Shown: in pieces, positions 1 to 9,152 of the stretch
Layout: every line of letters starts with the position of its first letter
Numbering within the stretch: position 1 is the first letter of the stretch
Virus record (IMG/VR): IMGVR_UViG_3300047300_000907
Span: 1 to 36,090 of that record
Length of the DNA stretch: 36,090 nucleotides
Reading direction: 5' to 3' (one strand)
From: a virus
The notes under the pieces: generated by a model
What the model saw: the letters and a program-made list of their open reading frames with translations, nothing else
Database searches by the model: none
Told to the model about the DNA's origin: nothing
Translations under genes and position numbers: made by a program

Positions 1-1
1 G

Positions 2-34
2 GGTGTTCTTGGAGTTAACAAGACAGCTGCGTAA
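2..34 (+). CDS. 3' end of an upstream gene, probably the major tail (tube) protein
   Basis: The frame starting at base 2 is open from the window edge to TAA at 32-34 and encodes GVLGVNKTAA. It is directly followed by a hairpin terminator and then by the tail assembly chaperones. In siphoviruses the gene in this position normally encodes the tail tube protein. The identity is inferred from position only, since ten residues carry no family signal. Confidence 0.45.
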   Translation, partial: GVLGVNKTAA

Positions 35-40
35 TAAGCT

Positions 41-92
41 GGTGGGAGAGGGTTTTGCGCCCATTCACCCTCTCCCACCTTACACCTTTTTT
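41..92 (+). terminator. Hairpin terminator after the tail tube gene
   Basis: A 12-bp perfect inverted repeat (41-52 with 68-79, GGTGGGAGAGGG / CCCTCTCCCACC) closes a 15-nt loop. It is followed after 7 nt by a run of six T (87-92). This looks like an intrinsic terminator or an attenuator that lowers chaperone and tape-measure expression relative to the tube protein. The T run is a little distant from the stem, so efficiency is uncertain. Confidence 0.65.
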
Positions 93-122
93 AGTAACGG
101 GCGCTTTTAGAAAGGCGCAAAA

Positions 123-695
123 ATGGACATCAACCTTGAAGAAATCGTTGAACTAGTTAAAGACACACAAAAAAAGGGAAAGTTTAATCTGGATGAGTTC
201 CTGAATGATGCAGGATACCCAGAGGATAAAGTAACAATCTATATTGACTCTGAGCACGCTTACGAGTTGAATAAAATTAATGAAGCGCTCCTCACCATTC
301 TTGACCCTGATGAGGCTGCGCCACTTGAGGCTCGCGCCAAGGAACTGTCTGACCTTATTGTGCAGTCGCGTGTAATCTTCAAGATGAAGGGTTTGAGCCA
401 AGCTAAAGTTGAAGAGATTCAAGAGCGAGTATCTAAATACATTGAGGAAACTCAAGAACCTGAAGCAGAAAACGCGATGGTTATTTATAGCCTTCTAGCT
501 GAAAGTATTGTTAGCGTTGAAAATGCTGATGGCGAAGCCGATGACATACCTTTCACCCCTGAGCGTATTAAATCTCTTGAAGGTCGTTTGCCTGCAGAGT
601 CTTGGGAAAAGCTAGTGTCAACTATGCACAAGATGACTCTAGCTAGTGGCTACTTCAAGGGGTTGACTGATGCAGGTTTTTTACCGAAGTCTTGA
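123..695 (+). CDS. Tail assembly chaperone, short form (gpG-like)
   Basis: A 190-residue acidic protein directly upstream of the tape measure gene, the normal place of the G/GT-type tail assembly chaperones that coat the tape measure protein during tail assembly. The sequence is helical in character and rich in Glu and Asp, with no membrane segment. A weak AAGG precedes the ATG. The last codons contain a classic slippery heptamer (677-683), and the next frame stays open to 1099, so this protein should be made together with a longer frameshifted form. The assignment rests on position, the frameshift signal and protein character rather than on a recognised motif. Confidence 0.8.
   Translation: MDINLEEIVELVKDTQKKGKFNLDEFLNDAGYPEDKVTIYIDSEHAYELNKINEALLTILDPDEAAPLEARAKELSDLIVQSRVIFKMKGLSQAKVEEIQERVSKYIEETQEPEAENAMVIYSLLAESIVSVENADGEADDIPFTPERIKSLEGRLPAESWEKLVSTMHKMTLASGYFKGLTDAGFLPKS
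677..683 (+). promoter_or_regulatory. -1 programmed frameshift site, T TTT TTA
   Basis: In the chaperone frame the codons are GGT TTT TTA (675-683), so bases 677-683 form the X XXY YYZ heptamer T TTT TTA. A -1 slip re-reads the final A and continues as ACC GAA GTC TTG ACA TGG into the second chaperone frame, bypassing the TGA at 693-695. This is the standard arrangement for siphovirus G/GT genes. I did not identify a firm downstream pseudoknot. Confidence 0.8.
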
Positions 696-1099
696 CATGG
701 GAGTATAATCAGGGATACATCGTCAAGATTAAAGCAGCTCTGACAGCTGGCATTAGGCCAGTTGCGATGTTGTTCAGGGAGCAGCCTTCTGCTCCTTGGA
801 CAGACTTCGATTTTCTACTTGTTGAAGCTTACCAGATTTTGCAGGATGAAACCTGTAACCAGTGTGGTAATCCTATTTGGATTTGTCGTAACGAGAACGC
901 TTCAAATGTTGGCTTCAAGGTTAAGAAGTCTATATGTTTTGCAACTGCCGAACTTGAGCGTTGGCAGGCACAGCAGGAGAAGGCTGGCGCTAAACAAAAA
1001 CCGGGCGAAACCCCTTACGCTTTGGCTTACACTTATGACGGAAGCCCAATGCCCACTAGGGAACAATTCTATAAAGACCTGTCGGACACGATAGAATAA
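683..1099 (+). CDS. Tail assembly chaperone, frameshift extension (gpGT-like T domain)
   Basis: This frame has no convincing start of its own: it could only begin at a TTG at 692 without a good ribosome binding site. It is best read as the -1 frameshift continuation of the preceding gene. The fusion would have 187 residues from the first frame plus 138 from this one, 325 in all. The extension contains CNQCGNPIWIC, a possible zinc-binding knuckle, and ends 29 nt before the tape measure gene. In lambda the T domain recruits the tail tube protein to the tape measure; that role is transferred by analogy. Confidence 0.75.
   Translation, partial: TEVLTWEYNQGYIVKIKAALTAGIRPVAMLFREQPSAPWTDFDFLLVEAYQILQDETCNQCGNPIWICRNENASNVGFKVKKSICFATAELERWQAQQEKAGAKQKPGETPYALAYTYDGSPMPTREQFYKDLSDTIE
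1090..1098 (+). promoter_or_regulatory. Late-type motif GATAGAATA before the tape measure gene
   Basis: GATAGAATA ends 30 nt before the tape measure start codon. The same nine bases occur at 9733-9741 and 34916-34924, at 30 and 28 nt before two other late genes. It contains a good -10 (TAGAAT) but no TTGACA-like -35 at the proper distance, which suggests a phage-activated late promoter. Confidence 0.45.
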
Positions 1100-1128
1100 G
1101 ATAAGGATTACGACTATGGTGGTGGATT

Positions 1129-4100
1129 TTGAGTAAATATACGCAGCAAATTGAGTGGCAACTCAAAGCGAACATTGGCGAGTTCACTCGTGGTATGAGG
1201 GGCGCTAAGGGCGACATCGAGAATATGACGAAAGTCGCTAAATATTTTCAAGATGCCTTTTCGCGTTCTGGCGCTGCAGCCACCAATGAGACTAAGAAGC
1301 TTAGCAAAGAACTTGGCGACCTTATCACTAAGCTTGAACAGCTTAAAGCTAAGGGTCGAGACTCGATGTCTCAGCTTACACCTAAACAGGCCACTGGACT
1401 TAAGGGTGACATTCTTCGTGTCGCTGATGTTGGCAAGCAAGCTATTCCTTCTAATGTTGCTGCCAAGGAAGTTAAAGCTTCCGAGAAGGCTATGCGTGAA
1501 GCGGAAACCGCTGCCAAGCAATACAACTCTACTCTTATCACTTTGCGTTATGCTATTTACGATGTGGCTGGCGCTATGCAGCAGGCCGGAACTGCCTTAA
1601 CAGAGTTCTCTACCGCATCTATAACCGCTGCTGCTGCTCAAGAGCGCGCCTTCTCTAACATTGAAAAAACTCAGGTTGGCGTTGAAGGTTCAGAGGCTGC
1701 TCTCAAAAAACTTAAGTCTGAACTGCTTGACCTTTCAAGTCAAATCCCTGTAACTTTCGCTGACCTTTCCAAGATTGGTATGCTTGGTGCGCAGCTAGGT
1801 ATTGAAGCCGATAACCTTGCAACATTCACTGCTACTGTTGCTAAGTTCTCGGCTATTTCTGGCATGTCTGTTGATGAAACCGCTATGGGTTTCGGTAAGA
1901 TTGCTAACCTTCTAGGCTTGAGCGCTGACCAATACGAGTCTCTTGGCTCAGCCATTGCTGCTGTCGGTGTTAAGTCGGCTGCTACTGAACAACAGATTGT
2001 TAATACCGCTGGTCAGATTGGTGCTATTGGTAAAGCTGCTGGTTTAACTAGCAGCGAAATTATTGGTATGTCTTCTGCTATGGCATCGCTTAAGATTGCC
2101 CCTGAAGAAGCTCGTGGTGTTCTTGTGCAGGCTTTCCACGCAATGGATGCTGCCACTAGAAGTTTCTCTGCTGGACTTGGTGTAGGTAATGAGAAGCTAG
2201 ATAAGTTTGCTGAGATTGCTGGCATTTCTTCTGAAGAGTTCGCTAATGGATGGAGCGATAAGAAGCAGGGTGGAGCTGGTCGAGTTTGGCAACAGTTCCT
2301 AACTGGCTTAGGTAAGACACCTGATGCTTCTCGTGCTCTTGCGCAGCTTGGCCTTGAAGGTATTCGCGTCTCTAAGGGCTTGACTGCCCTTGGCGAAGGT
2401 TTCCAGCAGGTCACTGACCAGATTGGTATTGCTAAAGAGGCTGGACTTTCTGGCACATTCCTTGATGAATCATATGCTACTATTGCTGATGACCTTGCGT
2501 CTAAGCTTGACATGTTGAAGAACTCTGTCGAGAACTTGATGGCTTCATTCTCTAGCAATGATGCTATCATGGCTCCGCTAAAGGGCATTGTTGATATTCT
2601 AATTTTCCTTTCTGATGGTTTCCGTAAGCTTACAGAGAACCCTGTATTTGGTTGGCTCGCTGCAGGCCTTGGTTCTATTGCTGTAATTTTGACAGCTATT
2701 ACTGGAACTGTGCTAACTCTTGTTGCTGGTCTTGGTTTGACTGCTGGTAGCTTCTTGGCTATGAGAACAGCTGTGGCTACCGCTAGGGTTGAGCTTGGCG
2801 GTGCCGAGTTTAACTTGGCTAACATTATTCGTCTACTTTTCACCATGCCTGCTGCTGCCGGTGCTGCATCTGCAAGCCTTGGAGTTGCTGGTGCTGCCAC
2901 TGAAGCATACACTGGTGCTACTCGTGTCGCTACTGTTGCTACTAAAGCTTTCAAATATGCGCTTATTTCTACTGGTATTGGTGCTATTGTTGTGCTACTT
3001 GGAACTATTATTTCTGGTTTCATGGAAGCTGCAGATGCTGCAGAGGAGTCTTCTGCTGGCCTTGACGAGCAGCGCAAAGCTGCTATTAAAGACGCTGAAG
3101 CTTTGGGTCTTGTCGCTGATGAACTTCGACAGATTGTTGACCTCGCCCTTGAGCAAAGCAAACTATTCTTGAGCGCACAGGATGCACTCTATGGTTTTGG
3201 TAAAACTCTTGTAGAGAATAAGGGGCAGCTAAGTGAGTGGAGCGATGCTGGTCGTAATAGCCTATCTTCTTTGCGCTCAGCTATTGACGCTATTCGAGGT
3301 ATGGCTCGTGGAGATGACCAGACTTTTGTAAACTATCTTACAGCTTTGCGTGTAAAGATGCAAGAGCTTGGTTATACTGGAGCTTATGCTTTTGCTATGA
3401 TTGACCGAGCTATTCAGGCTACTGGTAAAGTTGCTGATGGCACAGATGTTGACTTGTTCTCTTTCCTTGATGGTCTAGGCACAGCTTTGGGTGGCTCTGG
3501 TGGTTCGGGTGGTGTTGCTGAAGCTCTTCGCACAACACTAGATTATGCTAAAGATTTGATGAGTGTATTTAGTGACATGAGCGAACTTACTTTTGGTCGT
3601 GAATCTGGTATCGTCAAGATGAAGAACACGATTGCTGACATTCGCAAAGAAGCTAAAGACGCTAAAGATGCTGTAAAAGAGTTGAAAGCTTCTTTGACTG
3701 AAAACATTTCTGAACGCGACACTCTTCTTGGTCGCTTGCAGATTGCTACTAAGTTTGGCGCTGTGCAGTTCGCTGCAGAAACTCAGAAGAAGCTTGACGA
3801 GTTGAACGGTAAAATTGCTGAATCGCAGAAAGAGCTTGCTTACAATACTGAGCTTTTGAGTGGAACAATGAACTTGAACACTCAAGCTGGTCGTGACAAC
3901 TTTGACACTGTGATGAAGTTGACTGATGGCTATGTCGCCTACATTGAAGGTGTTGCCAAAACCAGCAAGAGCCAGAAGGAAGTTACTGCTGCAGTGACTC
4001 GCTCTAAGCAGGGCTTTATTGACCAGTTGAAAGCTATGAACCTATCTGAAGAGGATATTAAAAAGTATTCTGAACAGTTTGATAGCATGACTACTATTGT

Positions 4101-4947
4101 TAATGGCGTGCCTCGTAGAGTAACTATTGATGCGACTCTGGAGCCAGCTAAGCAAGCTTTGCAAAAGTTCCTAGACTCAGTGAATAACTCTAAGGGCACA
4201 GTCACAATCGACTCTAAACTTGGCGGTGGTATAGGCCAAAATGGTATTACTGCATCAAGTAGCAGCGATGAGCGTGGCTGGGCTGGTCGAGGTAGCGCAG
4301 GCAACACTACTGGTAAAGTTGGGAAGCTTGGCGAAAGCTTCAACAACCCTTATGTTACTGGAATTTCTGACAATGGTGTGATTGGCAAAAAGACTCTTGA
4401 AGTGCCTTATAACAGTTTTGTTAAAATGCCTAAGGGCCTTTACATGCAGGGAATTATCCAAGACCCTACCAAGAAAACTGTTCGACTTGTTTACAGTTCG
4501 ACCCCTAACAAAGACTCGATGGGTAATCCCTTTAAAACTAAGGGTGCTACTGTAAATGTCGGCCCTGACAAAAACTTTAAAATTGCTGACATTAAAAAGT
4601 TTGCCTCTGGTGGTTTGATTTCTGGTCCGGGCTCTGGCACAAGTGACAGTATCCCTATCATGGCTTCGAACAGCGAGTTCATGATGAACGCTGCTTCTGT
4701 GCGCCGATATGGTGCAGGCTTTATGAACGCAGTAAACCAGCAGCGTATTAACCCTCTAGCTGCACGCGCAATGATGGGCGGTAGCGTTGGTGGTGACGGT
4801 TCACGCATGGTCGAGCTTTCACCAGCAGACCGTTCGCTACTACAGCAGGTGCTTGACAGGCCTGTAGCGCTTTACACTAATGATAGAATTATTGCTGAAT
4901 CGGCTAACAACGGTAACCGAGTTTTGGCTAGGAATGGAATTGGATAA
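1129..4947 (+). CDS. Tape measure protein
   Basis: At 1272 residues this is the longest gene of the window; its length sets the tail length. The N-terminal 130 residues are helical. Residues about 150-480 resemble the TP901-type tail tape measure domain (AAAQERAFSNIEKTQ, then Ala/Gly-rich helices). Two hydrophobic segments follow, about 505-545 and 611-632, suited to membrane insertion during DNA ejection. A coiled stretch lies at about 840-900. The C-terminus has the typical ASGGLISGPGSGTSDSIPIM motif (about 1157). The start is taken as TTG at 1129 because no ATG or GTG exists in frame nearby and GGTGGTGG lies just upstream. The stop overlaps the next ATG (TAATG). Confidence 0.95.
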   Translation: MSKYTQQIEWQLKANIGEFTRGMRGAKGDIENMTKVAKYFQDAFSRSGAAATNETKKLSKELGDLITKLEQLKAKGRDSMSQLTPKQATGLKGDILRVADVGKQAIPSNVAAKEVKASEKAMREAETAAKQYNSTLITLRYAIYDVAGAMQQAGTALTEFSTASITAAAAQERAFSNIEKTQVGVEGSEAALKKLKSELLDLSSQIPVTFADLSKIGMLGAQLGIEADNLATFTATVAKFSAISGMSVDETAMGFGKIANLLGLSADQYESLGSAIAAVGVKSAATEQQIVNTAGQIGAIGKAAGLTSSEIIGMSSAMASLKIAPEEARGVLVQAFHAMDAATRSFSAGLGVGNEKLDKFAEIAGISSEEFANGWSDKKQGGAGRVWQQFLTGLGKTPDASRALAQLGLEGIRVSKGLTALGEGFQQVTDQIGIAKEAGLSGTFLDESYATIADDLASKLDMLKNSVENLMASFSSNDAIMAPLKGIVDILIFLSDGFRKLTENPVFGWLAAGLGSIAVILTAITGTVLTLVAGLGLTAGSFLAMRTAVATARVELGGAEFNLANIIRLLFTMPAAAGAASASLGVAGAATEAYTGATRVATVATKAFKYALISTGIGAIVVLLGTIISGFMEAADAAEESSAGLDEQRKAAIKDAEALGLVADELRQIVDLALEQSKLFLSAQDALYGFGKTLVENKGQLSEWSDAGRNSLSSLRSAIDAIRGMARGDDQTFVNYLTALRVKMQELGYTGAYAFAMIDRAIQATGKVADGTDVDLFSFLDGLGTALGGSGGSGGVAEALRTTLDYAKDLMSVFSDMSELTFGRESGIVKMKNTIADIRKEAKDAKDAVKELKASLTENISERDTLLGRLQIATKFGAVQFAAETQKKLDELNGKIAESQKELAYNTELLSGTMNLNTQAGRDNFDTVMKLTDGYVAYIEGVAKTSKSQKEVTAAVTRSKQGFIDQLKAMNLSEEDIKKYSEQFDSMTTIVNGVPRRVTIDATLEPAKQALQKFLDSVNNSKGTVTIDSKLGGGIGQNGITASSSSDERGWAGRGSAGNTTGKVGKLGESFNNPYVTGISDNGVIGKKTLEVPYNSFVKMPKGLYMQGIIQDPTKKTVRLVYSSTPNKDSMGNPFKTKGATVNVGPDKNFKIADIKKFASGGLISGPGSGTSDSIPIMASNSEFMMNAASVRRYGAGFMNAVNQQRINPLAARAMMGGSVGGDGSRMVELSPADRSLLQQVLDRPVALYTNDRIIAESANNGNRVLARNGIG

Positions 4948-6062
4948 TGGCAGGTCAAGTATATTTCGGTAACGAAACTTTTCAAACATACATCCCTGCC
5001 CCTTTAACGGGCATGAACGCCTCGTCAGTGGGCTTTTCTAGCGAAGGTGTCTATCTGAACGGTCGCAGCTTCGGCTACCGCTCTAAAGGCTCTCACAGGC
5101 GTTTTGACATGAGCTGGGTGGGCTCACTCAACTCTACTTTGACTGCCGAAAGTTTGCAAACTATCAAAAATTTTGCTGATGGCATTTATGGAGATGGCCC
5201 CTTCTATTGGGTTGACCCTTATGCCAGTGGCACAAACATTCTCGCCCCTCATGTTGCAGCACCTCAGCTAACTGCTGACGGTTGGCCCGCTATTGCTGAT
5301 TCCAACTTTGTTAATGGCGGAGTCAAAGGTGACCTAACTGTAACAGGCATTACTGGCAGCGGAACTACAGTCACAGTAACAACTTCAACTTGGCATTTTC
5401 TAATGGTTGGGCAAACTGTGCAGATTACCGGAGTTAACCCAGTAGCATACAACATTACTGGAACTGTCGCAACTGCACCATCTGGTTCAAACACTTTCAC
5501 AATAACTAATACTGCCACTGGAACTTATGTGAGCGGTGGCACAGTGAAGCGCATCTCAAGTTTTGGATATCCAGCAAACCCTGTAGAATTTACACCTGCT
5601 GGCGCAACAGCATACAGCAGCACTGTGCCTTTAGCGGAAATCATTATACCAAGCGACAAGACACTTTGGGTAGGTTTTAAAATGGCTAACCGCGCAGGTT
5701 CGCCAGCTATGGAATATGTTGCAACTAATCGCACCACTGGTGAAATAGTTACAGGAACTTTTGCTACAGGTAGCACAACAATGAATACAGATAAATATAT
5801 TACATCATTTTCTGGTGCAACATATTCTTTCATAAAACTTTACCTTCGTAAAAATAATACATCAAACCCAAATAACTTTGGGCTTTATGGAATTAACGCA
5901 GAATTCACAAACATTGGCGCATCCGAGCCGACAGGTAATTTCATGTCTGGTCGTGGCACTACTGCTTTAGAGTTCGTAACTTCACCAACAATCCAATACT
6001 ACAGCTCAGCAATTAATAGCGGGCAAATCGGCATGGCTGCCACTCTCAGGGAGACTGATTAA
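4947..6062 (+). CDS. Minor tail protein, distal-tail (Dit)-like, with inserted beta module
   Basis: A 371-residue protein whose first 120 residues match the character of actinophage minor tail proteins encoded right after the tape measure (GVYLNGRSFGYRSKGSHRRF, then GDGPFYWVDPYA), which connect tube and tail tip. Residues about 125-205 form a Thr/Val/Gly-rich beta module (TVTGITGSGTTVTVTT and a later VGQTVQITGV) that is closely similar to a module in the fibre-like protein at 8240-9142, so it looks inserted. The C-terminal half is beta-rich. It starts in a TAATG overlap with the tape measure stop, indicating coupled translation. Confidence 0.8.
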   Translation: MAGQVYFGNETFQTYIPAPLTGMNASSVGFSSEGVYLNGRSFGYRSKGSHRRFDMSWVGSLNSTLTAESLQTIKNFADGIYGDGPFYWVDPYASGTNILAPHVAAPQLTADGWPAIADSNFVNGGVKGDLTVTGITGSGTTVTVTTSTWHFLMVGQTVQITGVNPVAYNITGTVATAPSGSNTFTITNTATGTYVSGGTVKRISSFGYPANPVEFTPAGATAYSSTVPLAEIIIPSDKTLWVGFKMANRAGSPAMEYVATNRTTGEIVTGTFATGSTTMNTDKYITSFSGATYSFIKLYLRKNNTSNPNNFGLYGINAEFTNIGASEPTGNFMSGRGTTALEFVTSPTIQYYSSAINSGQIGMAATLRETD

Positions 6063-6064
6063 CT

Positions 6065-7642
6065 ATGGGCATTAGCGTAACAACTACAGGTAGTGGCGCT
6101 TTTGCTGACGGAACAACCACAGACAATCTTGTTTCTGTGCAGGTTGATGTGTCGGCAAGCCCGCTGCTTCTTGGTGACTATTCTGGCGGTTCTACAACAA
6201 TTTCTGCTGTTGCTAAAGCTGACAAGTCTGCGAGCGCAAACAACTCGCAAGTGATGCTAGATAACACTATCGCTGTCACTGATACTGCGATGGGTTCAAT
6301 GTCTGGCAAAGTTAATACTGTCAGCATTGACCCTAGCAACATGGTCACTCTTGGTGGTTCAACTATTGTTTCATACCTTGACACTGACTTCGATGCTAAA
6401 ACTTGTTCAGGATGGTTTACTGGAAACATCGGGTTAAATGATAGTGGCGCATATTTTGGTGGCCTAAACCAATACACTCTAAAGAACGCACTTTCATACT
6501 ATTTTTATGGGGTCAACCTTTACAATGGAACTACACTAGATTACAGTGGTCTAACTGCAAACCCTGTAGTAAACATTCCTTCATGGTCTGGCAATCTTTT
6601 AGCTAAGATTAAAGAAATGTGCGCCATTTACCGTATGCGTTTCTGGGCCACTGACGATACTTTCTATTTTGCTGACATGACAGAAACAGTTATTGACGCA
6701 AGCTACCTGCCTGTTGGTATTAGCGCAGCAACTAAAGAACCTGCAAGGTCTGTTGTTGTAAAAAACTACAACACTTCATTTGTTGGTGTCGGCTCAAACA
6801 ATGCTGTGCTATATTATGACCCAACTGACATTATTGAAGTTGACGCAAACACTACAGCAACAATCGTGTTAGATACGCCTAATGTTGATATTGTTTCTAT
6901 CGACCCCGGTTCTATTGTTGACCCTGCAGTAGCTTTTCAGTTTGTAACTAATCAACAATACACTGATGCTGGTGCACCATACACTAGGCCTACTGGCAGC
7001 TTCTTTTCAATCATTGATGCGAATGGTGTGCCAATTCCTGCAGCAGCATGGATAGCAGCCGGCGGTGGCTCAGGCATCTACACTGGAGCTGAAAGCAAAA
7101 ACACTCAAACAGTTTTATCAATAATCGCACCTAGCGACCCCGACTTCACTTCGGTGTTTAAAGGCCCTTACAAGCTTGCTGTAGAGAATTTGACTGGCGA
7201 GATAGTATCATCGCTAGTTATCGCTGGCGCAGGGCTTCTGCGGTCAGAATCTTCAGAGCAAATCTCTGTCGGCAAAAACTCTGCCACCGATTATAACACC
7301 GAAGTTGACAGTCCATTCGTTTACGATGCGCTAACTGCAACTAACGCAAACTATTACGCTGCAGCTTTCGAAGCAAAACCAGAACTAACAGCAAACTTTA
7401 GCGACCTTGCAACCAAATATTCGTTCAGCGACATCGACCGAATTACTTTTGTCCATAACTATAACAAATATAAAGTTGATACCGCTTCAGTAAGCTACCC
7501 TAACATTTCAGTATCAGCAGTTCCTGCCACAAAAATTTCAGACCTTGACGGTGTATGGACTGGTTCAACCATTGCAACGCTTGATGCTAAGATTTCAGGA
7601 TATACTATAAGTGACTGGTCTTTAATTCCGTTGGTGAGATAA
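6065..7642 (+). CDS. Minor tail / tail-hub protein
   Basis: A 525-residue virion protein between the Dit-like protein and small fibre proteins, where the tail hub or baseplate protein is expected. It is Ser/Thr/Asn-rich with short beta segments. A central part (GNLLAKIKEMCAIYRMRFWA, about residues 178-197) resembles the conserved stretch of actinophage minor tail proteins that follow Dit. No peptidase or lysozyme motif is visible. The start ATG lies 2 nt after the previous stop; the stop overlaps the next gene (TAATG). Confidence 0.75.
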   Translation: MGISVTTTGSGAFADGTTTDNLVSVQVDVSASPLLLGDYSGGSTTISAVAKADKSASANNSQVMLDNTIAVTDTAMGSMSGKVNTVSIDPSNMVTLGGSTIVSYLDTDFDAKTCSGWFTGNIGLNDSGAYFGGLNQYTLKNALSYYFYGVNLYNGTTLDYSGLTANPVVNIPSWSGNLLAKIKEMCAIYRMRFWATDDTFYFADMTETVIDASYLPVGISAATKEPARSVVVKNYNTSFVGVGSNNAVLYYDPTDIIEVDANTTATIVLDTPNVDIVSIDPGSIVDPAVAFQFVTNQQYTDAGAPYTRPTGSFFSIIDANGVPIPAAAWIAAGGGSGIYTGAESKNTQTVLSIIAPSDPDFTSVFKGPYKLAVENLTGEIVSSLVIAGAGLLRSESSEQISVGKNSATDYNTEVDSPFVYDALTATNANYYAAAFEAKPELTANFSDLATKYSFSDIDRITFVHNYNKYKVDTASVSYPNISVSAVPATKISDLDGVWTGSTIATLDAKISGYTISDWSLIPLVR

Positions 7643-8097
7643 TGAAAAAAATTCCTTTAAGCAATGCTCCGTCAAACATGATGGAATGGGTTCGCACAGT
7701 AGTGGACATTATTAAAGGGCACGATGCTGACATTGTTGCTTTGAAAGCAGCAAATAATAGCATCAGCAATTCGCTTCTTAACGGGCAGATAGCTTTAAAC
7801 AGTGCAAGGCTGAACGCTTTAGAGCAGAAGCAGTCAACACAGGCTCGCGCCATCTGGTCTGGGTCAACGACTTTTACTCCGACTCCCGGCGTTGCAACCT
7901 ACAGCATTGTTACTTTCCCTGCAGGATTGTTTAGCGGAACGCCAAAAATTACTGTATCAAACAATACTGCCTACAGTAGCAACTTTAGCCAAGTGTGGGT
8001 GAACCCAGCAAACACTAACGCTACACAGGTTGAGGTTGGAGTTTTCCGCAGCGACACTGTTTCAACAACCATAAATATTATAGCTGTGGAGAACTAA
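7642..8097 (+). CDS. Small tail-tip or fibre protein with coiled-coil N-terminus
   Basis: A 151-residue protein. Residues 8-70 form a heptad-rich helix (VRTVVDIIKGHDADIVALKA) typical of a trimerising stalk. The remainder is a compact beta domain (about 72-151) with the sequence style of small phage receptor-binding heads. It overlaps both neighbours by one base pair (TAATG), so it belongs to the tail-tip operon. Receptor binding is inferred from architecture and position; no specific ligand can be named. Confidence 0.7.
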   Translation: MKKIPLSNAPSNMMEWVRTVVDIIKGHDADIVALKAANNSISNSLLNGQIALNSARLNALEQKQSTQARAIWSGSTTFTPTPGVATYSIVTFPAGLFSGTPKITVSNNTAYSSNFSQVWVNPANTNATQVEVGVFRSDTVSTTINIIAVEN

Positions 8098-8240
8098 TGG
8101 TAGAATATACTTACTCATGTCAAACAGTAGAATGTTACAATTATAATGTATCATTTACTGTTAAAGTTGAAGGCGAAATGCCTGTAATCTTTTGTGGCCC
8201 ATGCGGTTCACAAATCACTAATTTGGAAGGTCTAATCTAA
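8097..8240 (+). CDS. Small zinc-ribbon protein inside the tail-fibre operon
   Basis: A 47-residue frame bounded by TAATG overlaps on both sides: its ATG shares a base with the previous stop and its stop shares one with the next ATG. This is strong evidence that it is translated. It contains four cysteines that can pair as a zinc ribbon: C8, C13 and the knuckle CGPC (33-36). A zinc ribbon between two fibre genes is unusual. It may be a small structural or chaperone protein; the function is unknown. Confidence 0.75.
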   Translation: MVEYTYSCQTVECYNYNVSFTVKVEGEMPVIFCGPCGSQITNLEGLI

Positions 8241-9142
8241 TGCCGGGCACACCTACAAGTCGTGGCTTAACGACACTAGCAACAAGCGATGTTATCACTA
8301 GCTTCGCTACCACTATCAACAGTGTTACCACTAGCGTGAACACTGCGCTAGTTAACACTCTACAATTCTACAACTACACTGCAGCAAACACTGCAGCCCG
8401 TAACGCTATTACAGGTATGGTTGATGGCAGCCTCTGTTTCCAGACTGACACTAACGAAATCTGGTTTTATGACAGCGGTGCCACTTCGTGGAAGATTCTA
8501 CAGCGACCTAAAGCTGGGTTCACTTCAGCACTTGGTGGCGTTGGTGGAACTACTGCACAATCAGAGCCGGGCGCTTATTATACTATCTCTGGTGGCATCT
8601 GCTATGTCGAAGTGGATTATGCTATCACAAACACCACTAACGCTTTCTTGTCTACTGCTACTGCAACAGTGGCTTCAGGTAACGGAAGCATTGTCACTTA
8701 CACGCTATCTAGCCACCCTTTCGTTCCGGGCCAGCAAGTTAGCATCACAGGCTTTTCAACAACTCAATACAATCTAACAAATGTTACGATTGTATCAACA
8801 ACTTCAACAACATTCACTGTATCGAATGGCGCAACTGGAAGCTCGTCTGGAACTGGAACAGTAACATCGAACTATCCAATCTTTACCCTGCCTATAGCTT
8901 ACGCTAACTATGGAACTAGCCCAGCAAGGCAGAAGATAGCTGGAGAGTGCCTGTTCTTTAACGCATCTACTGGAGCCTCACACTCTGGAACAGCAATGTA
9001 TATGAGCGCCATGACTGTAACACCAATGTTTGAAGGCACAAACGGTCTCCTAAGCCCTCCAAGGACTACAACAGGAAACCCTCTAACTGAAGCATGGGCT
9101 GTGGGCGACCGCATCCAACTAAGCTTCGCATACCCAGTATAG
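8240..9142 (+). CDS. Tail fibre / receptor-binding-like protein with the shared beta module
   Basis: A 300-residue Ser/Thr/Gly-rich protein. Residues 1-50 form a helical Thr-rich attachment part. A segment around 55-95 (GSLCFQTDTNEIWFYDSG) is typical of phage fibre stem domains. Residues about 140-210 carry the beta module also seen at 5320-5560 (FVPGQQVSITGF, then YNLTNVTIVSTTSTTFTVSN). The last 90 residues form a beta-rich tip (EGTNGLLSPPRTTTGNPLTE). The likely role is host recognition at the tail tip, inferred from composition and gene order. Confidence 0.7.
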   Translation: MPGTPTSRGLTTLATSDVITSFATTINSVTTSVNTALVNTLQFYNYTAANTAARNAITGMVDGSLCFQTDTNEIWFYDSGATSWKILQRPKAGFTSALGGVGGTTAQSEPGAYYTISGGICYVEVDYAITNTTNAFLSTATATVASGNGSIVTYTLSSHPFVPGQQVSITGFSTTQYNLTNVTIVSTTSTTFTVSNGATGSSSGTGTVTSNYPIFTLPIAYANYGTSPARQKIAGECLFFNASTGASHSGTAMYMSAMTVTPMFEGTNGLLSPPRTTTGNPLTEAWAVGDRIQLSFAYPV

Positions 9143-9152
9143 AAAGAATAAA

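Noticed and set aside
2013-3161. 382-residue open frame on the minus strand
   Set aside because: It lies entirely antisense to the tape measure gene and is low-complexity Ser/Ala/Pro-rich, as expected from the complement of a Ala/Gly-rich gene; no ribosome binding site.
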